Origin: an uncultured Lachnospiraceae bacterium
Lineage (GTDB): Bacteria > Bacillota > Clostridia > Lachnospirales > Lachnospiraceae
Assembly: GCA_900557385.1 (NCBI GenBank)
Contig: USSP01000090.1
Coordinates: forward strand, 1 to 7,400
Direction of reading: 5' to 3'
Length of the DNA stretch: 7,400 nt
The notes below the pieces were generated by a model that saw only the letters and a list, made by a program, of their open reading frames with translations, did no database searches and had not been told where the DNA came from. Below are positions 1 to 7,342 of this stretch, piece after piece (positions within the stretch are counted from its first letter, which is position 1; every line of letters begins with the position of its first letter). The position numbers and the translations under genes were made by a program.

Positions 1-618
1 CGTGTGCTTGACAGAATGGTAGGCTACAGGATAAGTCCGCTTTTATGGGCTAAGATTAAAAGAGGTCTCAGTGCCGGAAGAGTGCAGTCTGTTGCATTAA
101 GAATCATATGCGACAGAGAAGATGAGATTAATTCATTTATACCTGATGAATATTGGACGATAGATGCAGATGTCAATATAAAAGGTGAAAAGAATACAGT
201 TAAAGCAAAATTTTACGGCGATGAGAACGGTAAAATTGATGTTAAAAACGGCGAACAGGCTGAAAAAATTATAGAAGAAGTTAAAAAGAGTGATTTTAGT
301 GTTGAAAGCGTAAAGCATGGAGAGAAGATTAAAAAAGTACCTCTTGCTTTTACAACAAGTACACTTCAGCAGGAAGCTGCAAAACAGCTGAATTTTGCTA
401 CACAGAAAACTATGAGGCTGGCACAACAGCTTTATGAAGGCGTCGATATTGCGGGCAGAGGAACTATAGGTATAATCACATATTTAAGAACTGATTCCAC
501 AAGAATTGCTGATGAGGCGGTTGCTGCAGCAGCACAGTATATTGGTGAACAGTATGGCGAAGAATATGTTGGGACAGTGCATGATACAAAAGAAAACACT
601 TTTCAAAGAAAGGACTAA
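1..618 (+). pseudogene. topA: DNA topoisomerase I (type IA), internal fragment with aberrant 3' end
   Basis: The reading frame is open from base 1, so the gene begins outside the window. TopA relaxes negatively supercoiled DNA by passing one strand through a transient break held by a 5'-phosphotyrosine. Counting from the codon at base 4, the fragment shows the conserved stretch GLSAGRVQSVALR (21-33) and the active-site block GIITYLRTDS (156-165), with catalytic Tyr160 (bases 481-483) and Arg162. ITYLRTDS is the TopA form; topoisomerase III usually has a SYPRTDS-like form. Family similarity holds to about EEYVG (186-190) and then gives way to a short unrelated tail ending in QRKD. The DAHEAIRPT motif that should follow soon after, the rest of the core and the C-terminal zinc-finger region are absent. 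TOPRIM would lie upstream of the window. The stop overlaps the hsdR ATG by one base. Arginine codons are 11 of 12 AGA/AGG. Such a protein should be inactive, so an intact topA is expected elsewhere. Confidence 0.9.
609..614 (+). promoter_or_regulatory. Ribosome binding site deciding the hsdR start
   Basis: AAAGGA lies 3 bases before the ATG at 618 but 9 bases before the in-frame ATG at 624. The second spacing is normal for Firmicutes, so translation more likely starts at 624, giving a 985-residue protein beginning MAELESTIEK. The 618 ATG is the longest possible start and overlaps the topA-frame stop, so translational coupling from it is possible but less likely. Confidence 0.6.
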
Positions 619-3581
619 TGACGATGGCAGAATTAGAATCCACAATTGAAAAAAGACTGATTGAACAGCTTTGCAGTAGTGATTCACAATGGACTTACCG
701 ACCGGATATTAGGACGGAAGATGACTTGTGGAATAATTTTAAATATATCCTTGAACAAAACAATAAGGCGAAATTAGAAGATGTTCCACTGAGTGAATCA
801 GAGTTTGCAAAAATCAAGAATGATTTATCCCATGCATCCTTTTATGACGCAGGAAAGTGGATGGTTGGAGAAAATGGAAAAGTCTATGTTCATGTACAAA
901 GAGGAAACGAGACGCTCCATCTTGTTGTTCTGAACAATGAACATGTTGCGGGTGGAACCAGTGTCTACGAAGTGATAAACCAGTACCAGTCTTTTAAGAA
1001 CGAAGAGGATGAAGAAGGGAGAAACCGGCGTTTTGATGTGACACTTCTTATTAACGGAATCCCCATGATTCATATTGAACTAAAGAATAAGGAACATTCT
1101 TATATAGAAGGATATCATCAAATAAAGAAATATATCGCAGAGGGAAAGTTTAGAGGGATTTTCTCTAATGTTCAGATGTTTGTTGTCAGCAATGTTGTGG
1201 ATACCAAATATTTTTCAGCAGCCAGAGATACCGAATTAAACAAAAAGTTTCTGACAGGCTGGATTGACAGAGAAAATAAACCAGTATGTGATTATCTTGA
1301 CTTTGCGCAGACTGTACTCAGAATACCCGAAGCTCATGAGATGGTAACACAATATACAGTGCTTGATAATGATAAGAAAAAGCTGCTTATTTTACGACCT
1401 TATCAAATTCATGCAATTGAAGCGATGAGAGAGGCTTCCAAAGTTGGAAAATCAGGATATATCTGGCATACAACCGGATCGGGAAAGACAATGACCTCTT
1501 ATAAGGCTACGAGAAATCTGCTTATGGATATACCCTCTATTCAAAAGACAATCTTTTTAATAGACAGAAAAGACTTGGATTTACAAACAAAGGGAGCATT
1601 TCAATCCTATGCAGATAACGATACAATTGATGTAGATGATACAGAACATGTGGGCAGTTTAATAAAGAAACTGGCAGATGATAACAGGCAAATGATTGTA
1701 ACCACGCGTCAGAAGATGCAGGTTATGATAAATCGCAGACTAAAAGAGGGTACAAAGGAATATAGTAAGATAAAATCACTAAAAGTCGCTTTTGTTGTAG
1801 ATGAATGTCATCGAGCTGTGACACCACAGACCAAAAGAGATATCGAGAGATTTTTCAATCGTTCAATTTGGTTTGGCTTTACAGGAACTCCCATTTTTGA
1901 AGAAAACAAGTATGAGCAGAAAGGTGATTTGGCACAGACGACGGAAGAATTATATGGATCGTGTCTGCATAGCTACACGATAAAAGAAGCCATTCACGAT
2001 GGAGCAGTATTAGGGTTTAATGTAGAAAACCTCGGACCTAAGAGCATCCCTGTAGATGAGGAAGACAAATATTATCACAGCGAAAATCATATGAGAAATG
2101 TTTTGAACGTGTTGCTTAATCAGTCACTTGCTAAGTTTGGTATGCAGAACGGAAGAGGAAAGACCTATGAGGCGATGCTTACAGTGGAATCCATATCGGT
2201 TGCCCAGAAATATTATGATATGATTTTAAAAATCAAAGCTGGCGATGACGAATTGAAAATCTGTGATGAGGTCAAAAAGGTTCTCCCCGATTTTCCAAAA
2301 GTTGCAATTACTTTTTCTGTTTCAGAGAACGAAGAGGCATCTCAGACGAATCAGGATGCTATGAAACGATATCTTGCATATTACAATAAGAATTATGGAA
2401 CAAAATATGCAATGGAAGGATTAAGCGCATACAATGGCAATTTAAATGACCGCTTAGCCAGAAAAGAAAAACGTTACATGGATAGGGAACAGCAGGTAGA
2501 CCTTGTCATTGTTGTAGACCGTTTACTTACCGGATTTGATGCACCGTGCTTGTCAACGCTCTTCATTGATAGAGCGCCTATGAGTCCACAAGGGTTAATA
2601 CAAGCGTTCTCCAGAACGAACCGCCTGTATGATCAAAATAAAGAATACGGGCAAATTGTAACGTTCAGAAATCCAATAGAATATAAGAAAAAGATAAACG
2701 ATGCACTTGTTTTATATTCCAAGGGAGGTATCGGTAAGGCAATAGCAGAGGACTGGGACACGGTGCTGGAAAACTTTTCTGTGTCATTAAAAACCATAAG
2801 AACTTTCGCGCCTACACCTGTGGATGTCATGTGTTTGTCCCCAAAACAAAAGAAGACATTTATCCACTTGTTTCGAGATTTGGATCATGATTTTGCTCAT
2901 TTGAAATCCTTTTCCACATACGAACCGGGTTTGCTGGATGAATTTGAGTTTAGCCAGGAAATCTATGAAGATTATGCTGCAATTTACAATAATGTAATAA
3001 AAGAATTAGAAAAGGATTCACCGGATGGTACGGATGAAGATCCCATCAGAGATGATTATGATTTAGTAGCATATAGTAAATTTAAAATTGATTTTGAATA
3101 CATTGTTGGATTGTTGCAGGGATTTGTTGATTTTCTGGATCAAAAGGATGTGGAATTTGACGAGATTGAGTTTGAACATAAGCTCTTGCAGCTAAAAGAA
3201 ATCGTGAAGGAATTTGCAGAGGACAATCCCAAATTAAGTGATTTGCTACTGCAGGTGTTAGGAGAGATTGAGCAGGATAAAGCCAGATTTATGGGGCAGG
3301 ATATGGCTACTATTATCAATCAAATGCGCTTTGCTACAATTGATAAGGAAATCGCAAAGTTTGCTGCGAAATGGTTTGTACCCTTTGAGGATGTAAAATA
3401 CGAAACGTACAATTTCAAAGAGGGAGAACTTTCCAACGAAAATAAATTAAAAGAGCTTGCGGACTATAAAGCCTATAAAGCAGTCACTCCCGATCCGCTT
3501 CCGAAATTTAAGTTTAACGGAGCGCTGATAAAAGAATTCAAAGAAGTATTGATGCCGGAAATCAGTCCACTGCTTGAGTAA
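618..3581 (+). CDS. hsdR: Type I restriction enzyme R subunit (HsdR), EcoR124-like
   Basis: HsdR is the ATP-driven translocase and nuclease subunit; with HsdM2HsdS it pulls in unmodified DNA and cuts it at a distance. Numbering from the ATG at 618 (987 aa, near the roughly 1,000 aa usual for the family), the N-terminal PD-(D/E)xK nuclease shows Asp140, Glu154-x-Lys156 and a QxxxY motif (Gln168, Tyr172). The superfamily 2 motor follows: RPYQ (260-263), Walker A TTGSGKT (285-291), Walker B DECH (395-398), motif III FTGTP (421-425), motif V-like DRLLTGFDAP (634-643) and motif VI QAFSRTNR (662-669). The acidic helical C-terminus is the expected complex-assembly domain. All catalytic residues I can check are present and there is no frameshift, so it looks functional. 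Two ATGs compete, at 618 and 624 (see the RBS entry). No hsdM or hsdS lies in the window, and immediately upstream is a broken topA rather than an hsd gene. Confidence 0.96.
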   Translation: MTMAELESTIEKRLIEQLCSSDSQWTYRPDIRTEDDLWNNFKYILEQNNKAKLEDVPLSESEFAKIKNDLSHASFYDAGKWMVGENGKVYVHVQRGNETLHLVVLNNEHVAGGTSVYEVINQYQSFKNEEDEEGRNRRFDVTLLINGIPMIHIELKNKEHSYIEGYHQIKKYIAEGKFRGIFSNVQMFVVSNVVDTKYFSAARDTELNKKFLTGWIDRENKPVCDYLDFAQTVLRIPEAHEMVTQYTVLDNDKKKLLILRPYQIHAIEAMREASKVGKSGYIWHTTGSGKTMTSYKATRNLLMDIPSIQKTIFLIDRKDLDLQTKGAFQSYADNDTIDVDDTEHVGSLIKKLADDNRQMIVTTRQKMQVMINRRLKEGTKEYSKIKSLKVAFVVDECHRAVTPQTKRDIERFFNRSIWFGFTGTPIFEENKYEQKGDLAQTTEELYGSCLHSYTIKEAIHDGAVLGFNVENLGPKSIPVDEEDKYYHSENHMRNVLNVLLNQSLAKFGMQNGRGKTYEAMLTVESISVAQKYYDMILKIKAGDDELKICDEVKKVLPDFPKVAITFSVSENEEASQTNQDAMKRYLAYYNKNYGTKYAMEGLSAYNGNLNDRLARKEKRYMDREQQVDLVIVVDRLLTGFDAPCLSTLFIDRAPMSPQGLIQAFSRTNRLYDQNKEYGQIVTFRNPIEYKKKINDALVLYSKGGIGKAIAEDWDTVLENFSVSLKTIRTFAPTPVDVMCLSPKQKKTFIHLFRDLDHDFAHLKSFSTYEPGLLDEFEFSQEIYEDYAAIYNNVIKELEKDSPDGTDEDPIRDDYDLVAYSKFKIDFEYIVGLLQGFVDFLDQKDVEFDEIEFEHKLLQLKEIVKEFAEDNPKLSDLLLQVLGEIEQDKARFMGQDMATIINQMRFATIDKEIAKFAAKWFVPFEDVKYETYNFKEGELSNENKLKELADYKAYKAVTPDPLPKFKFNGALIKEFKEVLMPEISPLLE

Positions 3582-3588
3582 TTTGCAA

Positions 3589-3621
3589 GAAAGCTTGCAG
3601 CGTTGTTTTCTGCAAGCTTTC
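3589..3621. repeat. Perfect 12-base inverted repeat with 9-base spacer, between hsdR and integrase
   Basis: GAAAGCTTGCAG (3589-3600) is exactly repeated in inverse as CTGCAAGCTTTC (3610-3621), separated by CGTTGTTTT. An additional GCAAG at 3585-3589 can pair with CTTGC inside the left arm, so three copies of the same pentamer are nested here. It lies 7 bases after the hsdR stop and about 34 bases beyond the integrase stop. It could end transcription from both convergent genes, but neither strand has a proper T-run after the stem. The 12-9-12 geometry also resembles a tyrosine-recombinase core site (two inverted arms of 11-13 bases around 6-9 bases). I cannot decide between these from one copy. 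Confidence 0.75.
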
Positions 3622-3654
3622 ACCCTAGCAGTATCAAATATGACGGAGAAGGAT

Positions 3655-4587
3655 TCAGCTTAAATTGGACAAGGATCGCATAATCAAATCAATGTCCTTG
3701 CTTTCCAATTCCTGAATGATATGTAAGTATGTTTTCTGGGTTGTTGCCATATTAGAGTGTCCTAATCTTCGTGCCACACTGGCGATTGATACACCGGCGA
3801 ATAATAATAGTGATGCATGGGTGTGTCTTAATCCATGGATAGAAATGATTGGGATTTCAACTTCTTTACAATGTTTGACGAGTCGATTGTTTACGGTAGA
3901 ATTATAGATTTTTCCATGGACAAAGATGGGCTTATCTTCCGGTAAATCCTTTACAAGTTCTGCAAATTGCATAACAGTCTGCCAATCTAATGGGATTTTT
4001 CTCACGGATGATTTGTTTTTGGTAGGAAGGAAACCACTGTGATTTTTGTAATCCCATGTTTTGGAAACAGAAAGCATTTGGTGTGAAAGGTCAAAATCTT
4101 TTGGAGTAAGGGCTAAGGCTTCAGAAAAGCGCATTCCTGTCTTTGCTATCAATAAGATAAGCCAATCCAGATTCACTTCTGATTTTAAGTCAAGGTGATC
4201 CAACAATTTATGAAGTTCATATTGATTGAGGTATTTAGGTTTCTTATCTCGAGGTGTTTTCCCTTTAATGATAGCTTTGCGCGTGGGGTCTCTTTCAATG
4301 AGTCCCTCGTCAACGGCATCAAGAATGGCACATTTGAGGTGATGGTGGAAATCCATGGTGGTTTGCCGCTCATGGGAAGTGGCATAATCATTGAGAAGTT
4401 TTTGATATGCAAATCGATCGAGGTTTTCTAAGGCAAGTTCAGGGATTAACTGTTCCAGCCATTGATGAGCCATGAGATACTTACGCATGGTAACAGGTCG
4501 GATGGCTCCCTCTTTATAGACGGAAATCCACTGCTTGTAATAGTCACAGAATAATGTGGCGTTGGTGTTAACTGGTGCTGCATTCAT
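3655..4587 (-). CDS. Tyrosine recombinase / site-specific integrase
   Basis: A complete 310-residue protein that should cut and rejoin DNA at specific sites through a 3'-phosphotyrosine. The N-terminal part (about 10-100) fits the helical SAM-like core-binding domain of phage-type integrases. The catalytic domain (about 118-300) carries all expected residues: Arg153 in KTGMRFSEAL, a beta-hairpin lysine at Lys190 or Lys192 in TKNKSSVRKIPL, His251 and Arg254 in HGLRHTHAS, His277 in LGHSN, and nucleophile Tyr287 in QKTYLH. The start is well fixed: AGGAGG (4600-4595) sits 7 bases before the ATG. The gene converges on hsdR and diverges from recQ. Integrases of this size occur in prophages and integrative elements, and also beside type I restriction loci, where some invert hsdS segments. 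No hsdS, excisionase or phage gene is visible, so the substrate is unknown. It looks intact and potentially active. Confidence 0.94.
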   Translation of the reverse strand: MNAAPVNTNATLFCDYYKQWISVYKEGAIRPVTMRKYLMAHQWLEQLIPELALENLDRFAYQKLLNDYATSHERQTTMDFHHHLKCAILDAVDEGLIERDPTRKAIIKGKTPRDKKPKYLNQYELHKLLDHLDLKSEVNLDWLILLIAKTGMRFSEALALTPKDFDLSHQMLSVSKTWDYKNHSGFLPTKNKSSVRKIPLDWQTVMQFAELVKDLPEDKPIFVHGKIYNSTVNNRLVKHCKEVEIPIISIHGLRHTHASLLLFAGVSIASVARRLGHSNMATTQKTYLHIIQELESKDIDLIMRSLSNLS

Positions 4588-4604
4588 TTGAGTTCCTCCT
4601 CTTC

Positions 4605-4614
4605 AATGTACATT
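4605..4614. repeat. 10-base palindrome AATGTACATT upstream of the integrase RBS
   Basis: A perfect palindrome just outside the integrase ribosome binding site, inside its predicted leader. It could be a small operator, but a 10-base AT-rich palindrome can also arise by chance. No matching regulator is encoded in the window. Confidence 0.3.
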
Positions 4615-4646
4615 TGGATTTTGTTATGATACACTACATATTGTTA

Positions 4647-4662
4647 CGGGAAACCTTTCCCG
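4647..4662. promoter_or_regulatory. Compact inverted repeat CGGGAAA-CC-TTTCCCG, possible operator
   Basis: Two perfect 7-base arms around 2 bases, GC-capped within AT-rich surroundings, midway between the divergent integrase and recQ genes. It covers the place where a -35 element for the integrase would lie and sits in the likely recQ leader, so a bound protein could affect both. It does not look like the usual LexA boxes of Firmicutes or Proteobacteria. The two-base spacer is too tight for a stable RNA hairpin without opening stem pairs, and no T-run follows, which argues for a DNA-level protein site rather than a terminator. Confidence 0.4.
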
Positions 4663-4702
4663 ATTCATTTTAACTTACTCAGAACAAAGGAACACACCTT
4701 TC

Positions 4703-6580
4703 ATGGATAAATATCAGGTTTTAAAACAATATTTCGGCTATGATTCCTTCCGGGAAGGACAGGAACAGATTATCGACGCCCTGCTTTCCCATCAGAATGC
4801 CTTTGGAATCATGCCCACCGGTGCCGGGAAATCCATCTGTTATCAGATCCCGGCACTTCTTTTTGCAGGAATTACCATTGTGGTATCCCCCTTGATTTCC
4901 CTGATGAAAGATCAGGTAGCGCAGCTGAACCGGGTGGGTGTCTATGCCGCTTACCTCAACAGCTCACTGACACAAGGTCAGTATTTCAAGGCACTGGAAT
5001 ATGCCAAAACAGGAAAATACAAAATCATTTATGTGGCACCGGAACGTTTGCTGACGGACTCCTTTTTATCCTTTGCCAGGACGGCACCCATCGACTTCGT
5101 GGCGGTGGATGAGGCACACTGCGTATCCCAGTGGGGACAGGATTTCCGTCCTAGCTATCTGAAAATTACCCAGTTCATTGACCAGCTTGCCAAACGCCCG
5201 GTACTGGGAGCCTTTACTGCCACAGCTACCGATGCGGTCAAAAAAGATGTAGTGGAAATCCTAAACTTATGTAAACCATTTCAGATTACCACAGGATTTG
5301 ACCGGCAAAATCTCTACTTTGAAGTACGCACCCCCAAGGATAAATTTGGAGAAGTTTTGTCCTATGTCATTGAGCACGACAAGGATTGTGGGATCATTTA
5401 CTGCATTTCCCGAAAACTGGTGGAAGAGGTCTGCGAAAGACTGAACAATGCAGGTTTTTCTGCAACCCGTTATCATGCGGGGCTGGAGGATGAGGAACGC
5501 CACCGCAACCAGGAGGATTTTATCTACGACAGGAAAAGGATTATGGTGGCAACCAACGCCTTCGGTATGGGCATCGACAAGCCGGATGTGCGCTATGTCA
5601 TTCACTACAATATGCCCAAGGATCTGGAGAGCTACTACCAGGAGGCTGGACGCGCCGGACGTGATGGGCTGGCCTCTGAGTGTATTTTGCTTTACAGCGG
5701 ACAGGATGTGCGAACCAACGAATTTCTCATCAGCCATGATAAGGAAAATGAGGAACTGGATGAGGAAACTCTGCTGGAAATTCAGGAAAAAGACCGCCAA
5801 CGGCTGAAAAAGATGACCTATTACTGCATGACCGGAGACTGCCTCCGGGAATATATGCTGAAATATTTCGGAGAATATAAGGGTGGGTACTGCGGTAACT
5901 GTAGCAATTGCCTCACTCAGTTCGAGGAAGTGGATGTGACGGAGTCCGCCCAGAATATCCTCCACTGCATCTACCGCACCGGAGAACGGTTCGGACAGAC
6001 GCTGATTCTGGATGTGCTGCGGGGCAGCAGTACGGAGAGGGTGCATCGCTGGCATTTGGAAGAAAGTGCCTACTACGGCGTGGAAAAGCGGACAAGCCTT
6101 GTGAAATTGAAAAAGATTATGGGAGAACTGCTGGCACAGGATTATGTGCGTGCATCGGATGATGAATTTCCGATTTTGCAGCTTACAGACAAAGGAATGC
6201 AATTTTTCCATACGAAAGAACCATTGCTGATCAAGCTTCCGAAAGAACTGGAAAAGGCAGCAGCTCCGAAAAAAGTTGTCAAAAAGACGACCTCCGTGCA
6301 GCTTAACTACGCCGCAGGAGATGGAGAACTCTTCGAGCGTCTGCGGGAACTGCGTGCCGACATTGCCAGACGGGAGCATGCCCCGGCTTATGTGGTCTTT
6401 ACGGATAATACCTTATTGCAGATGAGTGTGCGCCGACCCGGCAACAAAGAAGAAATGCTCCAGGTTCCCGGTGTGGCACAGGCCAAATATGAACGTTACG
6501 GGGAAACCTTCCTTGCAGAAATCGAAACTTTCCTGGAAGAACACCCCAAACCGAAGATTATGGTGAAACGGAGGGTGTAA
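4703..6580 (+). CDS. recQ: ATP-dependent DNA helicase RecQ
   Basis: A 3'-to-5' DNA helicase of recombinational repair and stalled-fork processing. The 625-residue protein is complete and of usual length. In order: motif 0 region FGYDSFREGQ (11-20), Walker A MPTGAGKS (37-44), Walker B DEAH (136-139), the RecQ-specific aromatic-rich loop QWGQDFRP (143-150), FTATAT (171-176), motif V ATNAFGMGIDKPDVR (283-297) and motif VI YYQEAGRAGRDG (311-322). Zinc-binding cysteines of the RQC region are Cys380, Cys397, Cys400 and Cys403, followed by a winged-helix segment (about 405-510), a lysine/alanine-rich linker (about 515-531) and an HRDC domain (about 540-613). The ATG at 4703 has AAAGGA 11 bases upstream and gives the standard N-terminus. 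Composition is clearly richer in GC than hsdR, with 7 of the first 8 arginine codons CGN. It is probably a resident housekeeping gene, not part of the restriction locus. Transcription ends at the hairpin at 6585-6603. Confidence 0.97.
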   Translation: MDKYQVLKQYFGYDSFREGQEQIIDALLSHQNAFGIMPTGAGKSICYQIPALLFAGITIVVSPLISLMKDQVAQLNRVGVYAAYLNSSLTQGQYFKALEYAKTGKYKIIYVAPERLLTDSFLSFARTAPIDFVAVDEAHCVSQWGQDFRPSYLKITQFIDQLAKRPVLGAFTATATDAVKKDVVEILNLCKPFQITTGFDRQNLYFEVRTPKDKFGEVLSYVIEHDKDCGIIYCISRKLVEEVCERLNNAGFSATRYHAGLEDEERHRNQEDFIYDRKRIMVATNAFGMGIDKPDVRYVIHYNMPKDLESYYQEAGRAGRDGLASECILLYSGQDVRTNEFLISHDKENEELDEETLLEIQEKDRQRLKKMTYYCMTGDCLREYMLKYFGEYKGGYCGNCSNCLTQFEEVDVTESAQNILHCIYRTGERFGQTLILDVLRGSSTERVHRWHLEESAYYGVEKRTSLVKLKKIMGELLAQDYVRASDDEFPILQLTDKGMQFFHTKEPLLIKLPKELEKAAAPKKVVKKTTSVQLNYAAGDGELFERLRELRADIARREHAPAYVVFTDNTLLQMSVRRPGNKEEMLQVPGVAQAKYERYGETFLAEIETFLEEHPKPKIMVKRRV

Positions 6581-6611
6581 AAAAGGGGGAAATCACTTCC
6601 CCCAATTTTTT
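6579..6611. terminator. Bidirectional intrinsic terminator shared by recQ and the membrane-protein gene
   Basis: The stem is GGGGGAA (6585-6591) with TTCCCCC (6597-6603) and a 5-base loop. A run of six A precedes it (6579-6584) and six T follow shortly after (6606-6611), so RNA from either strand forms a GC-rich hairpin followed by U. On the - strand the stop codon TGA (6595-6593) of the convergent gene lies in the loop, and its last codons (Trp-Gly-Lys) form part of the stem. Confidence 0.88.
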
Positions 6612-7342
6612 CTCCAAAATTCTGTAAAAGTCTCCACAGACACCCCATTTCTAAATTGCAGTTGATAGCAATACTCCCCATCAAACCAGAACGCATAAGG
6701 ATAGCTGTCGCTGTCCGTATTTCCTGAAAGCCAGATTTCAGAACCGTCAATCGTTATCTGTCTTTCTCCGGAATACTGTTCTGCGAAATCCTCCATGGAA
6801 GTGGCAGTGTCATCCTTCCATTTTAAATACACCAACATTTTGGAATTGGAACGATCCGCATAATAGATAGCCGCCGTGCCATTGTAGGCGGAATAGGTTA
6901 CGGTGTCTACAGTAAAAGGTAAATTAGTCAAATCCTCCAAAGGCATATCCAATGCCGCAGATAAATCCTCTATCGTATCGTAGGAAATATTTTCTATATC
7001 AGAATCCTCCACAGAAGAGCCAACACCTTCCACAGCATTTACTCCCAAATCCGGTGCTGTAGAGGAAAGCGAACCATTTTCTTCTGGGGAATCCTCCACC
7101 GCTGCCTCCTCCATCATAATGGAACCCGTCATTTCATTTGGCAGGGCTTCCGTGGTATCCTCAGAAATGTCCATGGCAGCGGACGACTCAGGTGCAGCGG
7201 AATTTTCTGCAAACTCCCGGGCACGCAGCTGTGTCACACCAAAAGCCAATCCCACCACAATTACCAGGGAAGCCGCAATGGACAAATATTTTTTCCAGTA
7301 AATCACCGGAGAAGCTTTCGAAGGTGCCTTTTTCGCTCCCAC
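6593..7342 (-). CDS. Single-pass membrane protein, anti-sigma / DUF4367-like architecture, 5' end uncertain
   Basis: From the GTG at 7342 the protein has 249 residues. A basic cytoplasmic stretch (1-18) leads into one membrane helix (about 19-39, YLSIAASLVIVVGLAFGVTQL). Then comes a Ser/Glu/Asp-rich, low-complexity extracellular linker (about 45-125) and a compact C-terminal domain (about 126-249) rich in beta-type and aromatic residues, ending in FTEFWRKNWGK. This layout matches the anti-sigma-factor-like and DUF4367 proteins of Firmicutes, in which the outer domain is thought to sense the envelope. No zinc-binding anti-sigma motif is visible, and a sigma-factor partner would lie beyond the right edge. 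No ATG fits, and the GTG has only a weak GGAAAAG-like RBS. The frame stays protein-like upstream to a TAG at 7399-7397, so the true start may be outside the window and the gene interrupted. The function is a family-level guess. Confidence 0.7.
   Translation of the reverse strand: MGAKKAPSKASPVIYWKKYLSIAASLVIVVGLAFGVTQLRAREFAENSAAPESSAAMDISEDTTEALPNEMTGSIMMEEAAVEDSPEENGSLSSTAPDLGVNAVEGVGSSVEDSDIENISYDTIEDLSAALDMPLEDLTNLPFTVDTVTYSAYNGTAAIYYADRSNSKMLVYLKWKDDTATSMEDFAEQYSGERQITIDGSEIWLSGNTDSDSYPYAFWFDGEYCYQLQFRNGVSVETFTEFWRKNWGK

Larger units (their letters stand above)
4588..4702. promoter_or_regulatory. Divergent control region between integrase and recQ
   Basis: This 115-base gap must carry promoters in both directions. 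An AT-rich block holds overlapping -10-like hexamers: TATGAT (4625-4630) for recQ and TATCAT (4631-4626) for the integrase. Matching -35 elements are weak on both strands, so exact promoters are uncertain. The integrase Shine-Dalgarno AGGAGG is at 4600-4595, and that of recQ, AAAGGA, is at 4686-4691, 11 bases before its ATG. Two palindromes lie within the region and are listed separately. Confidence 0.45.

Noticed and set aside
133..426. Open frame on the - strand inside the topA fragment, rich in Phe and Cys
   Set aside because: It is a mirror of the Lys/Glu-rich topA coding text and has no independent support.
4185..4431. Small frames on both strands inside the integrase gene
   Set aside because: They overlap the integrase catalytic-domain start, where the correct frame is continuous and motif-bearing, and lack supported start sites.
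5448..6162. Two overlapping + strand frames inside recQ (5448-5807, 5908-6162)
   Set aside because: The real RecQ frame is open across both with motif V, motif VI and zinc cysteines in place, so these are out-of-frame shadows and do not indicate a frameshift.
5267..6379. Long 370-codon open frame on the - strand inside recQ
   Set aside because: It is antisense to a complete, fully motif-bearing RecQ, has no ribosome binding site I can support, and its translation shows no domain. It follows from recQ codon composition.
1..6580. A topoisomerase-RecQ repair partnership like RecQ with topoisomerase III
   Set aside because: The topoisomerase fragment has the TopA-type ITYLRTDS signature, is truncated, and is separated from recQ by hsdR and the integrase with different codon use. 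Their presence together looks incidental.
618..6580. A new multi-gene defence system made of HsdR, integrase and RecQ
   Set aside because: HsdR and RecQ are canonical full-length members of known families, the integrase points the other way, and recQ has its own start region and terminator. Nothing shows that they are co-transcribed.
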